Below are positions 7,543 through 16,827 of a stretch of 38,368 nt of DNA, piece by piece. The stretch comes from a virus. The notes under the pieces are model-generated. The model saw nothing but the letters and a program-made list of their open reading frames with translations. It had not been told where the DNA came from and ran no database searches. The stretch spans positions 1-38,368 of the IMG/VR virus record IMGVR_UViG_3300036851_000121. One strand, given 5' to 3'. The position numbers and the translations under genes are program-made. Numbering within the stretch: the stretch's first letter is position 1; each line of letters starts with the position of its first letter.

Positions 7543-8339
7543 TGCCGCGGCGCGTCCAAAAAATTAAGCGCATCGACCCGCAGACCGAAGAGATCCTCAA
7601 CAAGACGATCGACACGGAAACGGGCGGGACGCAGTACGGGCCGGTTGTCAACAAGGGCGCGCAGACGTTCGACGGCGCCGGCACGCACAACGGCGCCGAG
7701 ACGTTCAATGGCGCGGTAACACTCGCCGGCAACGTTTCAGTCAGCGGCGAAGTGATCACCGACGTTAAGATCAAAAAGGCAACGCCGGCCGTCCGACTCA
7801 CTGGTACCGAGGGGAGCGCTAAAGACTGGCGCATCGCCGAAGACGCGGGCGTCGTCAAATTTCAGGAGAACACCGGGAGCGAAGGCACGCCGACGTGGAC
7901 CACGCGTCTACAAATAAACAGCGTGGGGCTAGATAATAGCATTGCCTACGGTTCCGTAGAATTGCAGGGCGGTGATTTTACCACCTCGTCAACGACCTTC
8001 GTCGACGTGACCGGCGCGTCCATCACGATCACGACCAGGGCGCGGCGCGCGATGCTTTCGGCGCTCATCGCTTCGAACAGCGACGCAGCCGGCGGGCGGC
8101 AGTTTTCCTTTACCTTCGCCATCGATGGCGCCGACCAGGGCGGCAGCGGCGGACTGCTCACTACGTTCTCAGGCAACACGGTCATCGGCAGAGCAATGAT
8201 TTTTCTAACTCCCGTGCTTTCGGCCGGTGCGCATACGTTTAAAATCCGAGCGAAAATCGCCGCCGGCACTCTTACCGTAAGAGCCAACGGTACTGATCAA
8301 TTGACGTTTCAGGCGATCGAAACGATGGCACAGGCATGA
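7542..8339 (+). CDS. Fibre-type protein B, paralogue of preceding gene
   Basis: 265 residues. It begins on the last base of the previous stop. The N-terminus is different and lacks a leader (PRRVQKIKRIDPQTEEILNK, then a short repetitive beta region GAQTFDGAGTHNGAETFNGA). From about residue 85 it shares LTGTEGSAKDWRIAEDAG and ENTGSEGTPTWTTR with protein A, and its C-terminal domain aligns with A's beta-sandwich (GDFTTSSTTFVDVTG ... RRAMLSALIASNSDAAGG). The pair therefore arose by duplication with exchange of the N-terminal attachment part. Likely a receptor-binding fibre or tip. Confidence 0.65.
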   Translation: MPRRVQKIKRIDPQTEEILNKTIDTETGGTQYGPVVNKGAQTFDGAGTHNGAETFNGAVTLAGNVSVSGEVITDVKIKKATPAVRLTGTEGSAKDWRIAEDAGVVKFQENTGSEGTPTWTTRLQINSVGLDNSIAYGSVELQGGDFTTSSTTFVDVTGASITITTRARRAMLSALIASNSDAAGGRQFSFTFAIDGADQGGSGGLLTTFSGNTVIGRAMIFLTPVLSAGAHTFKIRAKIAAGTLTVRANGTDQLTFQAIETMAQA

Positions 8340-8764
8340 ACGAGTATCATTTACACCTTGACAGGCTTGAAAGCTTCGTCGCCGAAAAATTCCCGCATCT
8401 CACCGAGGGAACGATCACGGCCATGCTTCGGCTCTGTCTCAAAAACGACGGGCTCATTTATCCGCCGGTCGAAAAGCCGGATTTTCTCTTCGCGTTTTAT
8501 CGCTACTACCCGGAGAGCCGCCGGGCCGTCGAGGAGCAGGACTTCGACGAGCTCAACCGGCGCGATCTTACTTACGGACCGCTCCTGTACGTGTCGGCCT
8601 TCGTGGCGCCGATCAAAGGTTACGAAATTTTTCGCGAGTGCGTCGACGTGCTCAACCCCATGGCGCTCACGTTTCACCGTATGGACCGGCGCTCGGGAAA
8701 GTGGCGCTTTGGTTTTCTTCAGAATCGACGGTTTAGAAAACCGCGGGAGGCTTATCATGGTTAG
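8336..8764 (+). CDS. Phage protein of unknown function, 142 residues
   Basis: ATGA overlap with the preceding fibre gene. The protein is compact and globular, with N-terminal helix (LHLDRLESFVAEKFP), FLFAFYRYYPESRRAVEEQD, a central hydrophobic segment (YGPLLYVSAFVAPIKGYEIF) and a basic C-terminus (MDRRSGKWRFGFLQNRRFRK). The helix-strand pattern recalls small acetyltransferase-like or toxin-activating-acyltransferase-like proteins found near ejection genes in podoviruses, but I cannot place it in a family with confidence. It precedes and overlaps the first ejection-type gene, so a role in virion assembly is plausible. Confidence 0.45.
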   Translation: MNEYHLHLDRLESFVAEKFPHLTEGTITAMLRLCLKNDGLIYPPVEKPDFLFAFYRYYPESRRAVEEQDFDELNRRDLTYGPLLYVSAFVAPIKGYEIFRECVDVLNPMALTFHRMDRRSGKWRFGFLQNRRFRKPREAYHG

Positions 8765-9305
8765 CTTTGGCGTATCGGGCGGCAGCGAATCCCAATCGAG
8801 CTCGAAGACAAAATTTCCGAAAAAGTTTTTGGAGCAAGCGTATCAATACTTTGGCGGCGAGCCCGACTACAAACCGAAATATGTCGGCTTCGGATCGCCC
8901 GAGGATCTCGACAAGCTCGAAGCTTCAACTTTCGGCAGCCAACAATCTAAGCTCACCGACGCTTACAACTCCGCGGTTGCGCGCCAGCGCGAAGAGCTCA
9001 GTCAATCCGGGCTGCTTAATTCCCCGGCGCAGTACATCGAGGGCGGCGCACGCAGCGAGCTCGACAAGGGTTATCTAGCCAACATTCAGCAAGCGGCGCG
9101 CGACGCCGCGCTCGGCCGGCTCGGCGTGCAGCAGACTGAAGCCGGCCGGGAAACGGGATTTAACGTTGACACGGCGACGAAACTTTACAACGCTTTTCTG
9201 CAAAAGTTAGGACTCGCTGCGACGGCCGGACGAGAACAGCAGATGACGGCCGAAGGCGGGGGCGGGTTTAATCTCGGGATCTTTTCATCGGGCTCAAGCA
9301 AGTAG
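8757..9305 (+). CDS. Putative internal virion (ejection) protein 1
   Basis: 182 residues. ATG at 8757 is chosen because GGGAGG sits 8 bases upstream; it overlaps the previous stop by eight bases. Low-complexity Ser/Gly N-terminus (GVSGGSESQSSSKTKFP), then a long Ala/Gln-rich helical region (SKLTDAYNSAVARQREELSQ, LANIQQAARDAALGRLGVQQ) and Gly/Ser-rich end. This composition, small size and position before two larger helical proteins match the first of the three ejection proteins of T7/P22-type phages, which leave the capsid with the DNA. Assignment by composition and order. Confidence 0.55.
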   Translation: MVSFGVSGGSESQSSSKTKFPKKFLEQAYQYFGGEPDYKPKYVGFGSPEDLDKLEASTFGSQQSKLTDAYNSAVARQREELSQSGLLNSPAQYIEGGARSELDKGYLANIQQAARDAALGRLGVQQTEAGRETGFNVDTATKLYNAFLQKLGLAATAGREQQMTAEGGGGFNLGIFSSGSSK

Positions 9306-9319
9306 AGGAGGGAAACATC

Positions 9320-10402
9320 ATGCCACCGAATTACAGCGCGGGCGTAGACGTGGACGCGCTCATGAACTTTTACAATCGGATAACCGGGCAAAGCCCGCAG
9401 GCCAAACGCGAGAAGTTTATTAGCGACGAACTCCCCGCGATCGCCAACGACGTACACGCCGCGACCACCATCGACGACATACAGAAGCACACTCAACGAT
9501 TCATTACCGCGGGACTCAAGGCCGGCTTGGCGCCCGAGCAACTCGATAAAATTGGCGACATGCTGATCAAGCCGGCCATGAACAATCTCGGCGCGGGTGA
9601 AATCGCCAAGCTACGCAGCAACCTCGAACCGAAAACGACCTTCAGCGAGGAGCCGGTAAACTTGCCGCCGATTAAAGATCCATTTGGACTCGGGCCAGGA
9701 CTCGAACAATTTGGCATGACGGCGCCCAAGGCGACCACGACACCGGGCCGTGAGTTTAACCAGGGCGACGCGCTACGCATGGCCGAGCTTGAAGCGCGCA
9801 GCGGCGTCAAGGCGCCGACCGGGCTGTCGAGTTTGTTAACCACGCCGTCGACCGTCGCCTCCCATCAAGCCACCGCGGCCAGCGCCCAGGCCGAAGCGAG
9901 CAAGCGCAAGACCGAGGAAGCAATGGCCTCGCGCAAAATGAAAGTCTTGGAAGATTTACCCGAGACACTGATCGCCGAGACTGGACTGTCGGCGCGCACG
10001 CTGGGGCTTGCCACCGGCGGTAGCGGGCTTACGTCGATGATACCGCAGCGCGAGAAATCCGAGACCGAGCTCGACAAGCAACTCAAACAAAGTCAGATCG
10101 GGCGCAATCAAGCCACCGCGGCGCGCACCAAAGCGGCCGGCGCCGGAGCGGGGGAGATGAAGCCGGCGCAACTGATCGCACTGCGCAATTCGCTGCGCGC
10201 CCAACTCCAAGCGGCTAACGCGGCATTCGACGATGAAGAAGCCGCAACAATCCAAGAGCAGCTCGGAATGGTCGACCAGGAGATTCAGAAAAAAGGGAAA
10301 ATTCTTTTCACTCCTGAAAAGGGCGAGGCGCCGGCCAAGGGAAAAGCGTCAGCCAAAAAGCCAACGCTCGAATCGGTCAAAGCAAAATTCGGAATCCAAT
10401 AA
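9320..10402 (+). CDS. Putative internal virion (ejection) protein 2
   Basis: 360 residues; GAGGAGGG 9 bases before ATG. The N-terminal 110 residues are helical and acidic (MNFYNRITGQSPQAKREKFI, TIDDIQKHTQRFITAGLKAG), then a Pro/Thr-rich linker, then two Ala/Gln coiled segments (SHQATAASAQAEASKRKTEE and LRAQLQAANAAFDDEEAATI), and a Lys/Ala-rich C-terminus. There is no enzymatic motif. Position between ejection-type proteins 1 and 3 and the helical, Ala-rich composition support an ejection or internal-core role. Confidence 0.5.
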   Translation: MPPNYSAGVDVDALMNFYNRITGQSPQAKREKFISDELPAIANDVHAATTIDDIQKHTQRFITAGLKAGLAPEQLDKIGDMLIKPAMNNLGAGEIAKLRSNLEPKTTFSEEPVNLPPIKDPFGLGPGLEQFGMTAPKATTTPGREFNQGDALRMAELEARSGVKAPTGLSSLLTTPSTVASHQATAASAQAEASKRKTEEAMASRKMKVLEDLPETLIAETGLSARTLGLATGGSGLTSMIPQREKSETELDKQLKQSQIGRNQATAARTKAAGAGAGEMKPAQLIALRNSLRAQLQAANAAFDDEEAATIQEQLGMVDQEIQKKGKILFTPEKGEAPAKGKASAKKPTLESVKAKFGIQ

Positions 10403-10405
10403 TCC

Positions 10406-13400
10406 ATGGCCGCGATCAACAAATTTTCCAAAATCGTCAGCGACCCTGACTTTCAAGCGCTCAGCGCCGAAGAACAGTTCGACGTGCGGCGCTCCTACTT
10501 TCAACAGCACGTCGGCGCCGACCCCGACTTTCAAGCGCTGGCACCCGAGGAGCGCCAATCGATCGGCAAGTCTATTTTATTCCCCGAGGCAAAAAAGGAA
10601 GAAAGTTTTTTCGGCAAGCTCAAGAGCGGCCAGGCATTCGAAGGCAAAGCCGGCGACGTGGTTCAGGCCGGGCTCGACGTAGCGCGCCAGATCGGCGGCG
10701 CACCGGAGAAAACCTTCGAGAACATCGGCGCGACGTTTAAGACCGAGCCCGAAACCCAACGGCTCAAAGAAAAGTTTGGAAAGTTTGTCGGCGAGAAGAC
10801 CGCCGAGCCGATCGCCAAGGCAGTCACCGCGGCGCGCGCGGCCGGCGGCGCGCTGTTCGGACCGATTGAGGGATTCATTCCGCGGGCGCTCGTCGAGAAG
10901 GGCGGCGAGGTAGCGACGGCGATCGGCACGGGACTTGCCACCGGCGCGCGAAAGCTTGGACTGCCGGAAGTTATCCCGGCCGCGATCGAGGAGTTTACGC
11001 CCGACGCTTTGTTTCTCGCCGTCGGCGCCCGGTTGCATGGTGTCACGGATCTCAACGCACCGCTCGACCGGGCATTTGCCAAGATTGAGGGCAAGGCGCC
11101 GGCCAATACTAACGACATCACCCGGCTCGCCCAGGAGAAACCCCAGGAATATGCCAAGGCGTTCGAGGCCGAAGTCGCCAGCGAAGCGCCGGCCGCGGCG
11201 CCCAAGCTCACACCCGAGACACCGATCGGGGAGCTCATCAAGCGAGGCTTCCCGGAAACGGAAGCGGCAACGAAACCGCGAGAGGCCGTTTCACGTGAAA
11301 CAATTCGGCCTAAAGCGGGAGAGAGTGGGACTCAAATTGAAACCGGCGCCGCCCGCCCGGTCGAGTCTATCTTACCGGCGGCCGGCAAAGTGGCGAAGTG
11401 GGAGGGCGACATCGTCAAGGCCGGCGTGATCGGCGCCGACAAGCTCGCCGAGCTCAAGGCCGAAGCCGCGGCCAAAGTCGGCGAGGGTATCAGCTTTGAC
11501 GAAGTCTATCAAAGCGGACTCGAACGGATCGCCAAGACCGCGCGCAAGCGAACGGCGGCCAGCGCCAAAGAGGCCGGCGACTTGCTCGCCAACTTTGCCA
11601 TCGATCCGGCCGGCGCCACCGGCACCCAGGCGCCGAAAGAAGTACGGCTCAAGCGGCTTACCCAGGGCGACATGCGCGACATGCTGGAAGGAATCAAAGC
11701 CGAGAGCGACCCCGAGAATCTCTTCGCGATTGCGCAGACCGTGCCGACGCGGGCCGTCAGACAAGCCGCCGCCAACAAGATCCACGACAATATTCCGGCC
11801 GCGACGAAGTACCTTCGAACGATCCAAGATCCGGCCGTACTTTCGGAGATCGGCAAGAATGCCTTATATGACAACGCGATCCGCGGCTTTGCCGAAGCAC
11901 GGGCCAAGACACTCAGCGAAACAGCCGCAATTAAGCCAGGATCAACGATTGAGCCGGCGCCGGCACTCACCCCCGCGGCACAGATCGAAACCTCTACAGC
12001 GGCCAAAGGCGCTAAAACGGCACCCGCAATCGAAGGGACGCCGGCCCAAAAGGCGCCGCAAATTATTCCCGAGGCCGAACCACGGCACTTTCGCGACCGT
12101 GTTTTTCAACAGACCCCGCAAGGGCCAGAGATCCGGCCGGCGGTTAAAGCCACCGACGTCAAGGCCGCGCTCGCCGAAACTTTAAGAGAGTACGGCAGCG
12201 CGCCCGAGGGCATGGAAGGACCGGCGCTTGCCGAGATTGATCAACTCCGCCGATCAATCGGCACCCAGGCGCCGCCCACCGTCGAGGGCGCGCCGGCCGG
12301 GCCTAAGCTCACCAAGTACGATACGCCCGAGATCATTCGGGCAAGGGCCGACAAACCGATCGGCGAGCTTTCCACCGTCGAGCTCATCAAGAAGGGCTTC
12401 GGCTCGCAGACCGGCGCCGTCGGCAAGCTAACCGCCGAGCAAGCGGCCGGCGAAGCCGTTGCGCGCCAAGCACGCGCCGAGCTCTACGACCGCATTGACC
12501 GCGAGACCCAGCTCGCCGGCGAAACGTTCAACGAGGCGGCGATCCGGCTCGGGCTCGCACCGAAACAAATCACCGCGCTACAACAAGAGCGCGCCGGCGG
12601 GCTGGAAGGAAAGTTTCCGCTGTCGCGCTTGGAAGAAGAGCGCGGCGCGCCGGTCAGTCAAAAACAATTCGAGGAAATCCCCGACCCCTTCAAGGGCTCA
12701 CGGTTAAACACCGCAACCACCGAAGCGATCACCCGCGCAGCGACGGACTTTTACAAAGAGGCCGGGCTCACGCTCGACAAAGACGTGCCGATCTCTTTAC
12801 AGATTGCGCGCGACCTTGCAGAAAAAAAGTTACCGCTCGACGGACTGCGGCAAAGACTGTCGGCCGAGGGCGTCACCTTGCGCGAGCTCGCCGACGGTTT
12901 TCTCGGCACGGCAACCAATGCCGGCCGCCAACTCAATCAACTGGCGCAAGTGCAGAAAAAACTTTTGGACGTTTTGAAAGACGCCAAAGACGTGACCGGC
13001 GCGGGCGAACTCCTCGACGGGCTCAAAGGGCCGCCGCCGTCGGCGTGGGAATACGCCGGCAGTTTGTTTCGCCGTTGGCTCAATATCTGGAAAGGGCTAC
13101 TCGTCTCGCAACTGTCGACGACCGTGCGCAACTTGGAAACGCAGGGCGTGCGCGTCGGCATCGAGGCCATCGAGAAAGTGACCGACGTCGCCGTACGGAA
13201 AATCTTTCGCGTGGGAACCGACGCGGAGCGAACCTTCGGCGAGGGCTCGGAGCGCGCGATCGAGCTCTTGAAGAATGTTGCATCGAGCAAGCGGCGCGCG
13301 CTGGCGGACTCTATCCTTGACGAATTCCCGGATCAAAAAGATCGGCTCTTTAGTCAGTACACGGCCGACGTCGAGCGCGCCACACCGACCGACGCCCGCG

Positions 13401-14812
13401 GCTTAAAGCTTGTCGGACAAAAGTTTGAACAGATCACGACCGGCGCCGAGAAAGTGACCGCGCTCGCCAATACGCTCAACTCCATGCAGGAGTATTTGTT
13501 TCGACGCGCCGGCTTTCGCGCCAAGCTCGCCGAGGAATTGCGCGCCAAGGGCCAGGACATCGAGCGCATCGATCCGAAGGCCATCGACGAGGCGATGATC
13601 GAGCGCGCCGTCGACCATGGGCTAGAGATGACTTTCGCGACCACACCGAAGGGCGGACTCGGCGGCGCCATCATGGACGTATTTCGCGCGGCGCCGATCT
13701 TAGGACTCGTCGCACCGTTCCCGCGTTTTATGATCAACTCGTGGCGCACGTTTCTGGACTTCTCACCGGCGGGATTCTTAAAGCTACTGTCGCCGGCGGA
13801 GCGAGCGAAGATCGCCCAGGGCGACGTCAAGACCGTATCGCGCGCCATCATCGGAACCGGGCTGTTAGGTTCGGCGCTTGCTTTACGCGATTCGGAGTAT
13901 GCCGGCGAAAAGTGGTACGAGATCCAAGCCGGCGGGAAAACCTACGACGCGCGGCCGTTTAATCCCTTCGCTACTTATCTCTTTGTCGCGGATCTCGCGC
14001 TCAAGAGCTCACGCGGCCAATTGCGCGAGCTCAAATTCAAGGATCTTACGCAAGGGCTTTTCTCCGCCAACTTCCGGGCCGGGACCGGGCTGTTCTTACT
14101 CGACAAAGTCGGCGACGTGGTCGGCGGGCTCTTTGCCAACGATGCCGGCGAGTCATCGGCCAAAGCTTTGAAAGAAGCGATCGGGCAATTTCTCGCCGGT
14201 TTTTTAACGCCGCTCCAAACTTTCACCGATCTACTTTCCGATGATCGCATCATGCGGCTACTCGGCGCCGAAAGCTTCGCCAAGGAAGAAGCGAAAGTCA
14301 GAGAGACGCGATCGCGGCCGCTAACCGGGCCGGCCATGGCGCACGTGCCTGGACTGTCGCAGACGCTACCGACCAAGGAGTATCCGATCGGGCCGGAGAA
14401 TGCCGAGCGCGAAGAGCCGCTCTTGAAACAATTTACTGGACTGCTCGGGCGCACCAAGACCGCGGCGCAAAAAGAAAGCGATCGGCTCGGGCTTTCCCTA
14501 CTCGACCTTCAGCGCCCGGTTGGCATCGTCGAGTTTGATCGGCTCGTTGCTGAAAAGGTAAGACCCAAAGCCGAGGAAGTGCTCGCGAAGATAATCGAGT
14601 CGCCCGGCTACGAGAAGCGCGACGACTTGGAGAAGCGGATTCAATTCAAGCAAGTAATGAGCAAGCTTGTGAATTCGGCAAAGAAGGCCGTGCTCGGCGA
14701 GCATGAAGAATTTCGCGAAGACGTCAAAGTAAAAGAGGCAGGCGGCGACAAAGGGAAAATTTTGAAACGGCGCTTCGAGGAATTAAGAGAGCGCCGCGGC
14801 GAGGCTCAGTGA
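10406..14812 (+). CDS. Giant internal virion / DNA-ejection protein, 1468 residues
   Basis: The longest gene, starting three bases after the previous stop. It opens with a duplicated motif (DPDFQALSAEEQ and DPDFQALAPEER, about residues 14 and 39), typical of the N-terminus of large podoviral core proteins. A long Ala/Pro/Thr-rich low-complexity region (about 230-640) follows, then a helical region and a C-terminal part with several hydrophobic stretches (APILGLVAPFPRFMINSWRT, IIGTGLLGSALALRD, NPFATYLFVADLALKSS) that could insert into the host membrane during ejection. No lytic transglycosylase or polymerase motif was recognised. Role inferred from size, order and membrane-active segments. Confidence 0.6.
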   Translation: MAAINKFSKIVSDPDFQALSAEEQFDVRRSYFQQHVGADPDFQALAPEERQSIGKSILFPEAKKEESFFGKLKSGQAFEGKAGDVVQAGLDVARQIGGAPEKTFENIGATFKTEPETQRLKEKFGKFVGEKTAEPIAKAVTAARAAGGALFGPIEGFIPRALVEKGGEVATAIGTGLATGARKLGLPEVIPAAIEEFTPDALFLAVGARLHGVTDLNAPLDRAFAKIEGKAPANTNDITRLAQEKPQEYAKAFEAEVASEAPAAAPKLTPETPIGELIKRGFPETEAATKPREAVSRETIRPKAGESGTQIETGAARPVESILPAAGKVAKWEGDIVKAGVIGADKLAELKAEAAAKVGEGISFDEVYQSGLERIAKTARKRTAASAKEAGDLLANFAIDPAGATGTQAPKEVRLKRLTQGDMRDMLEGIKAESDPENLFAIAQTVPTRAVRQAAANKIHDNIPAATKYLRTIQDPAVLSEIGKNALYDNAIRGFAEARAKTLSETAAIKPGSTIEPAPALTPAAQIETSTAAKGAKTAPAIEGTPAQKAPQIIPEAEPRHFRDRVFQQTPQGPEIRPAVKATDVKAALAETLREYGSAPEGMEGPALAEIDQLRRSIGTQAPPTVEGAPAGPKLTKYDTPEIIRARADKPIGELSTVELIKKGFGSQTGAVGKLTAEQAAGEAVARQARAELYDRIDRETQLAGETFNEAAIRLGLAPKQITALQQERAGGLEGKFPLSRLEEERGAPVSQKQFEEIPDPFKGSRLNTATTEAITRAATDFYKEAGLTLDKDVPISLQIARDLAEKKLPLDGLRQRLSAEGVTLRELADGFLGTATNAGRQLNQLAQVQKKLLDVLKDAKDVTGAGELLDGLKGPPPSAWEYAGSLFRRWLNIWKGLLVSQLSTTVRNLETQGVRVGIEAIEKVTDVAVRKIFRVGTDAERTFGEGSERAIELLKNVASSKRRALADSILDEFPDQKDRLFSQYTADVERATPTDARGLKLVGQKFEQITTGAEKVTALANTLNSMQEYLFRRAGFRAKLAEELRAKGQDIERIDPKAIDEAMIERAVDHGLEMTFATTPKGGLGGAIMDVFRAAPILGLVAPFPRFMINSWRTFLDFSPAGFLKLLSPAERAKIAQGDVKTVSRAIIGTGLLGSALALRDSEYAGEKWYEIQAGGKTYDARPFNPFATYLFVADLALKSSRGQLRELKFKDLTQGLFSANFRAGTGLFLLDKVGDVVGGLFANDAGESSAKALKEAIGQFLAGFLTPLQTFTDLLSDDRIMRLLGAESFAKEEAKVRETRSRPLTGPAMAHVPGLSQTLPTKEYPIGPENAEREEPLLKQFTGLLGRTKTAAQKESDRLGLSLLDLQRPVGIVEFDRLVAEKVRPKAEEVLAKIIESPGYEKRDDLEKRIQFKQVMSKLVNSAKKAVLGEHEEFREDVKVKEAGGDKGKILKRRFEELRERRGEAQ

Positions 14813-14995
14813 ATGGCGACGCAATGGACTGAAACATGGCTCCATAGGATCGATCAATACGGCGGCGTGGAACCGATGGGCGCCGGGCCGTATGGCGCGA
14901 CGATATGGACGGCGATCGTTACGCAAGCCGACGTCTGGACGTCTACCGAATTGGAAGATCCGCCGGGCTCAACGGCATGGGAGATTAGTCAATGA
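14813..14995 (+). CDS. Small protein of unknown function
   Basis: 60 residues. Its ATG directly follows the stop of the 1468-residue gene and its stop overlaps the next start by four bases, so translation is likely coupled on both sides. The protein is Trp/Thr-rich (six W) and acidic, without transmembrane segments. The WTETWLHRIDQYGG and VWTSTELEDPP segments suggest a small beta-rich structural piece, perhaps a tail or fibre accessory. No family recognised. Confidence 0.45.
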   Translation: MATQWTETWLHRIDQYGGVEPMGAGPYGATIWTAIVTQADVWTSTELEDPPGSTAWEISQ

Positions 14996-16098
14996 AGAAA
15001 GTTCTTTCGGTTTTGATCTTGCTCGCGCTTCTCATGAGCTCGGCTTATGCCGACACGCTCACTACGAATCTAGGACTCACCAAGCCGACGGCGCCGGCCG
15101 GAACATGGGGCGAGAGGCTTAACGCAAACTTTGATTTGATCGACGCGGCGATCGGCGCCGGCGGCGGCGCGAATCTCGCGCACCTTAACGCCAATCAGAC
15201 TTTCACCGGGACCAACACCTTTGGGCTTCCGTTCATTCTTTCCGGCTCGGGCGGCGCTAATCAGTTTCTTAAACAAAGCTCGCTCGGCGGCGCGATCTCG
15301 GTTGGCGCGATCGGCGACGCCGACGTACCCGACACGATCACGCTGACGAACATTACACAGATCACGACGCGCTCGCACGCGAGCTTACAGAATCTTAGCG
15401 CCGACGATCACACAATTTACGCACTGCTCGCCGGGCGCTCGGGAGGGCAAACGCTGATCGGTGGGACCGCCGCGGCCGACGGGCTCACGCTGCAAGCAAC
15501 CGCGGGAGTCGGCGCCGGCAGCGAGTTTATAAAATTCCTGCTCGGCAACAATGGAGCAACAGAAGCCATAAGGATGGTTGTCGCAAACGGGCAAGGAATC
15601 CTGCGAATCAACCGACCAACCGCTGGCACTTCACCGTTGAGTGTTTACAACATCAGCGATAGCGCGAATCTAGCGAATTTTATCGGCGACGGGGCAAACG
15701 CAAATTTTCAGATGTCAGCCTATGTAGGCAGCGCGGCAGGTCCGACGTTCATTGGCGTCAAAGGCAGAGGAAGCTTGGCGTCTCCGTCGCAAACGCTTTC
15801 TGGTGATAATCTTATAGCGTTCACGACTTCAGCGATTAACGCCAGTGGAGGCACAGAAAGCAATCTTGCATCTTTTCAAGCTACTGTAAGTGAAAATATT
15901 ACTACAACGGCGCATGGAAGCTTTTGGCAATTTTTCACAGTAGCCAATGGCTCAACGACGCAAATCCTCGCTCTAAAAATAGATCAAGATCAAAGCATCA
16001 CCATACCGCAGATCAAATCCACAACGGGAGTCAGGTACGTTTGTGTCGATACCAACGGCAAGCTCGTGTCGCAGGCGGCGGCCTGCTCGGGGACGTGA
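14992..16098 (+). CDS. Exported tail-fibre-like protein
   Basis: 368 residues, ATGA overlap with the previous gene. Residues 1-20 form a textbook signal peptide with an AYA cleavage site (MKKVLSVLILLALLMSSAYA). The mature part starts with the phage fibre-base motif TTNLGLTKPTAPAGTWGERL followed by NANFDLIDAAIG. A long beta-rich, Gly/Ser/Thr/Ala-rich shaft follows (DHTIYALLAGRSGGQTLIGG is typical of fibre repeats) and a C-terminal tip with two cysteines (VRYVCVDTNGKL, AACSGT). A secreted fibre is unusual: it could mature through the periplasm, or be displayed on infected cells. Confidence 0.65.
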   Translation: MKKVLSVLILLALLMSSAYADTLTTNLGLTKPTAPAGTWGERLNANFDLIDAAIGAGGGANLAHLNANQTFTGTNTFGLPFILSGSGGANQFLKQSSLGGAISVGAIGDADVPDTITLTNITQITTRSHASLQNLSADDHTIYALLAGRSGGQTLIGGTAAADGLTLQATAGVGAGSEFIKFLLGNNGATEAIRMVVANGQGILRINRPTAGTSPLSVYNISDSANLANFIGDGANANFQMSAYVGSAAGPTFIGVKGRGSLASPSQTLSGDNLIAFTTSAINASGGTESNLASFQATVSENITTTAHGSFWQFFTVANGSTTQILALKIDQDQSITIPQIKSTTGVRYVCVDTNGKLVSQAAACSGT

Positions 16099-16103
16099 TC
16101 GCA

Positions 16104-16343
16104 ATGAAAACGTTATTGTTAGCACTCGTTTTGCTTTCCGTTGGTCGCGCGCTTGGTGCCGATGTCACGAAGGAAGTTAGCGAGCAAGAGCTCCGTTTGA
16201 AAGTGGCGCTCGCCGAGGAGATGATCGCGCGCCGTGAGAGCGAGATCCGCGAGCTACGTCAGCTCAGCGCCGAACTTATGCGCCAGATCGAGGAGCTCGA
16301 CAAGAAGAAGGGAGCAGAGAGCAAAAAAAATGCTACTCCTTGA
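16104..16343 (+). CDS. Exported coiled-coil protein of the lysis cassette, spanin-like candidate
   Basis: 79 residues from ATG 16104. A signal sequence (KTLLLALVLLSVGRALGA) precedes one uninterrupted charged coiled coil (EEMIARRESEIRELRQLSAE, LMRQIEELDKKKG). There is no lipobox Cys. It overlaps the start of the SleB-type hydrolase gene by 14 bases. Small exported or anchored coiled-coil proteins in lysis cassettes often act as spanin subunits that disrupt the outer membrane, but this is inferred from architecture and position alone. Confidence 0.5.
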   Translation: MKTLLLALVLLSVGRALGADVTKEVSEQELRLKVALAEEMIARRESEIRELRQLSAELMRQIEELDKKKGAESKKNATP

Positions 16344-16827
16344 TCGGCCGAACACCGCGCTTACGCCGACACTTTGGCCGGGCTTGACGCTACTGGCGGC
16401 CACCGCATTTTTAGAAACCGACGCCGAGCCCGAGCTCGGCCAACTCGCCGTCGCTTTCAATCCTTGCAACCGCGCGCGCCGAAACGGCTGGGATCTTCAC
16501 AACGTGATCTTAGGACCGGAAGGCCAAGCTTACGGGGATGGAAAACCTTATGAGCCGTATAGCTGTTGGAATGACGATTATCGCAACGCCGCGCGCCGGC
16601 GGCTGGCAGAAATCTTTGACGCGCGCTGGGAACATTTTTACGGACTCGCCGCGGCCGCATGGTGGCAACTGCGCAAAGATCCGAGCGGCGGCGCGTACTT
16701 TTACTTAAACGTCGAAGAGACAAAAAGAATTCGCGGCGGCACCTTGCCCGATTGGTGGGACATTGACGGCGATCCGACGAGCGAAGTCAGGCTCGGCAAA
16801 CATACCTTTAGGGGAAGGAAAATTTAA
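16330..16827 (+). CDS. Endolysin, SleB-type cell wall hydrolase
   Basis: 165 residues; ATG 16330 chosen because the homologous region begins soon after it. It follows the SleB/CwlJ layout: AATAFLETDAEPELGQLAVA (candidate catalytic Glu at residue 29), NPCNRAR, YGDGKPYEPYSCWND, AWWQLRKDPSGGAYFYLN, and the C-terminal GKHTFRGRKI in place of the usual IGxHxFY. These enzymes cleave peptidoglycan glycan strands. No signal peptide is present, so release would depend on a holin, and two small membrane proteins follow. Some divergence from canonical spacing keeps this below certainty. Confidence 0.75.
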   Translation: MLLLDRPNTALTPTLWPGLTLLAATAFLETDAEPELGQLAVAFNPCNRARRNGWDLHNVILGPEGQAYGDGKPYEPYSCWNDDYRNAARRRLAEIFDARWEHFYGLAAAAWWQLRKDPSGGAYFYLNVEETKRIRGGTLPDWWDIDGDPTSEVRLGKHTFRGRKI

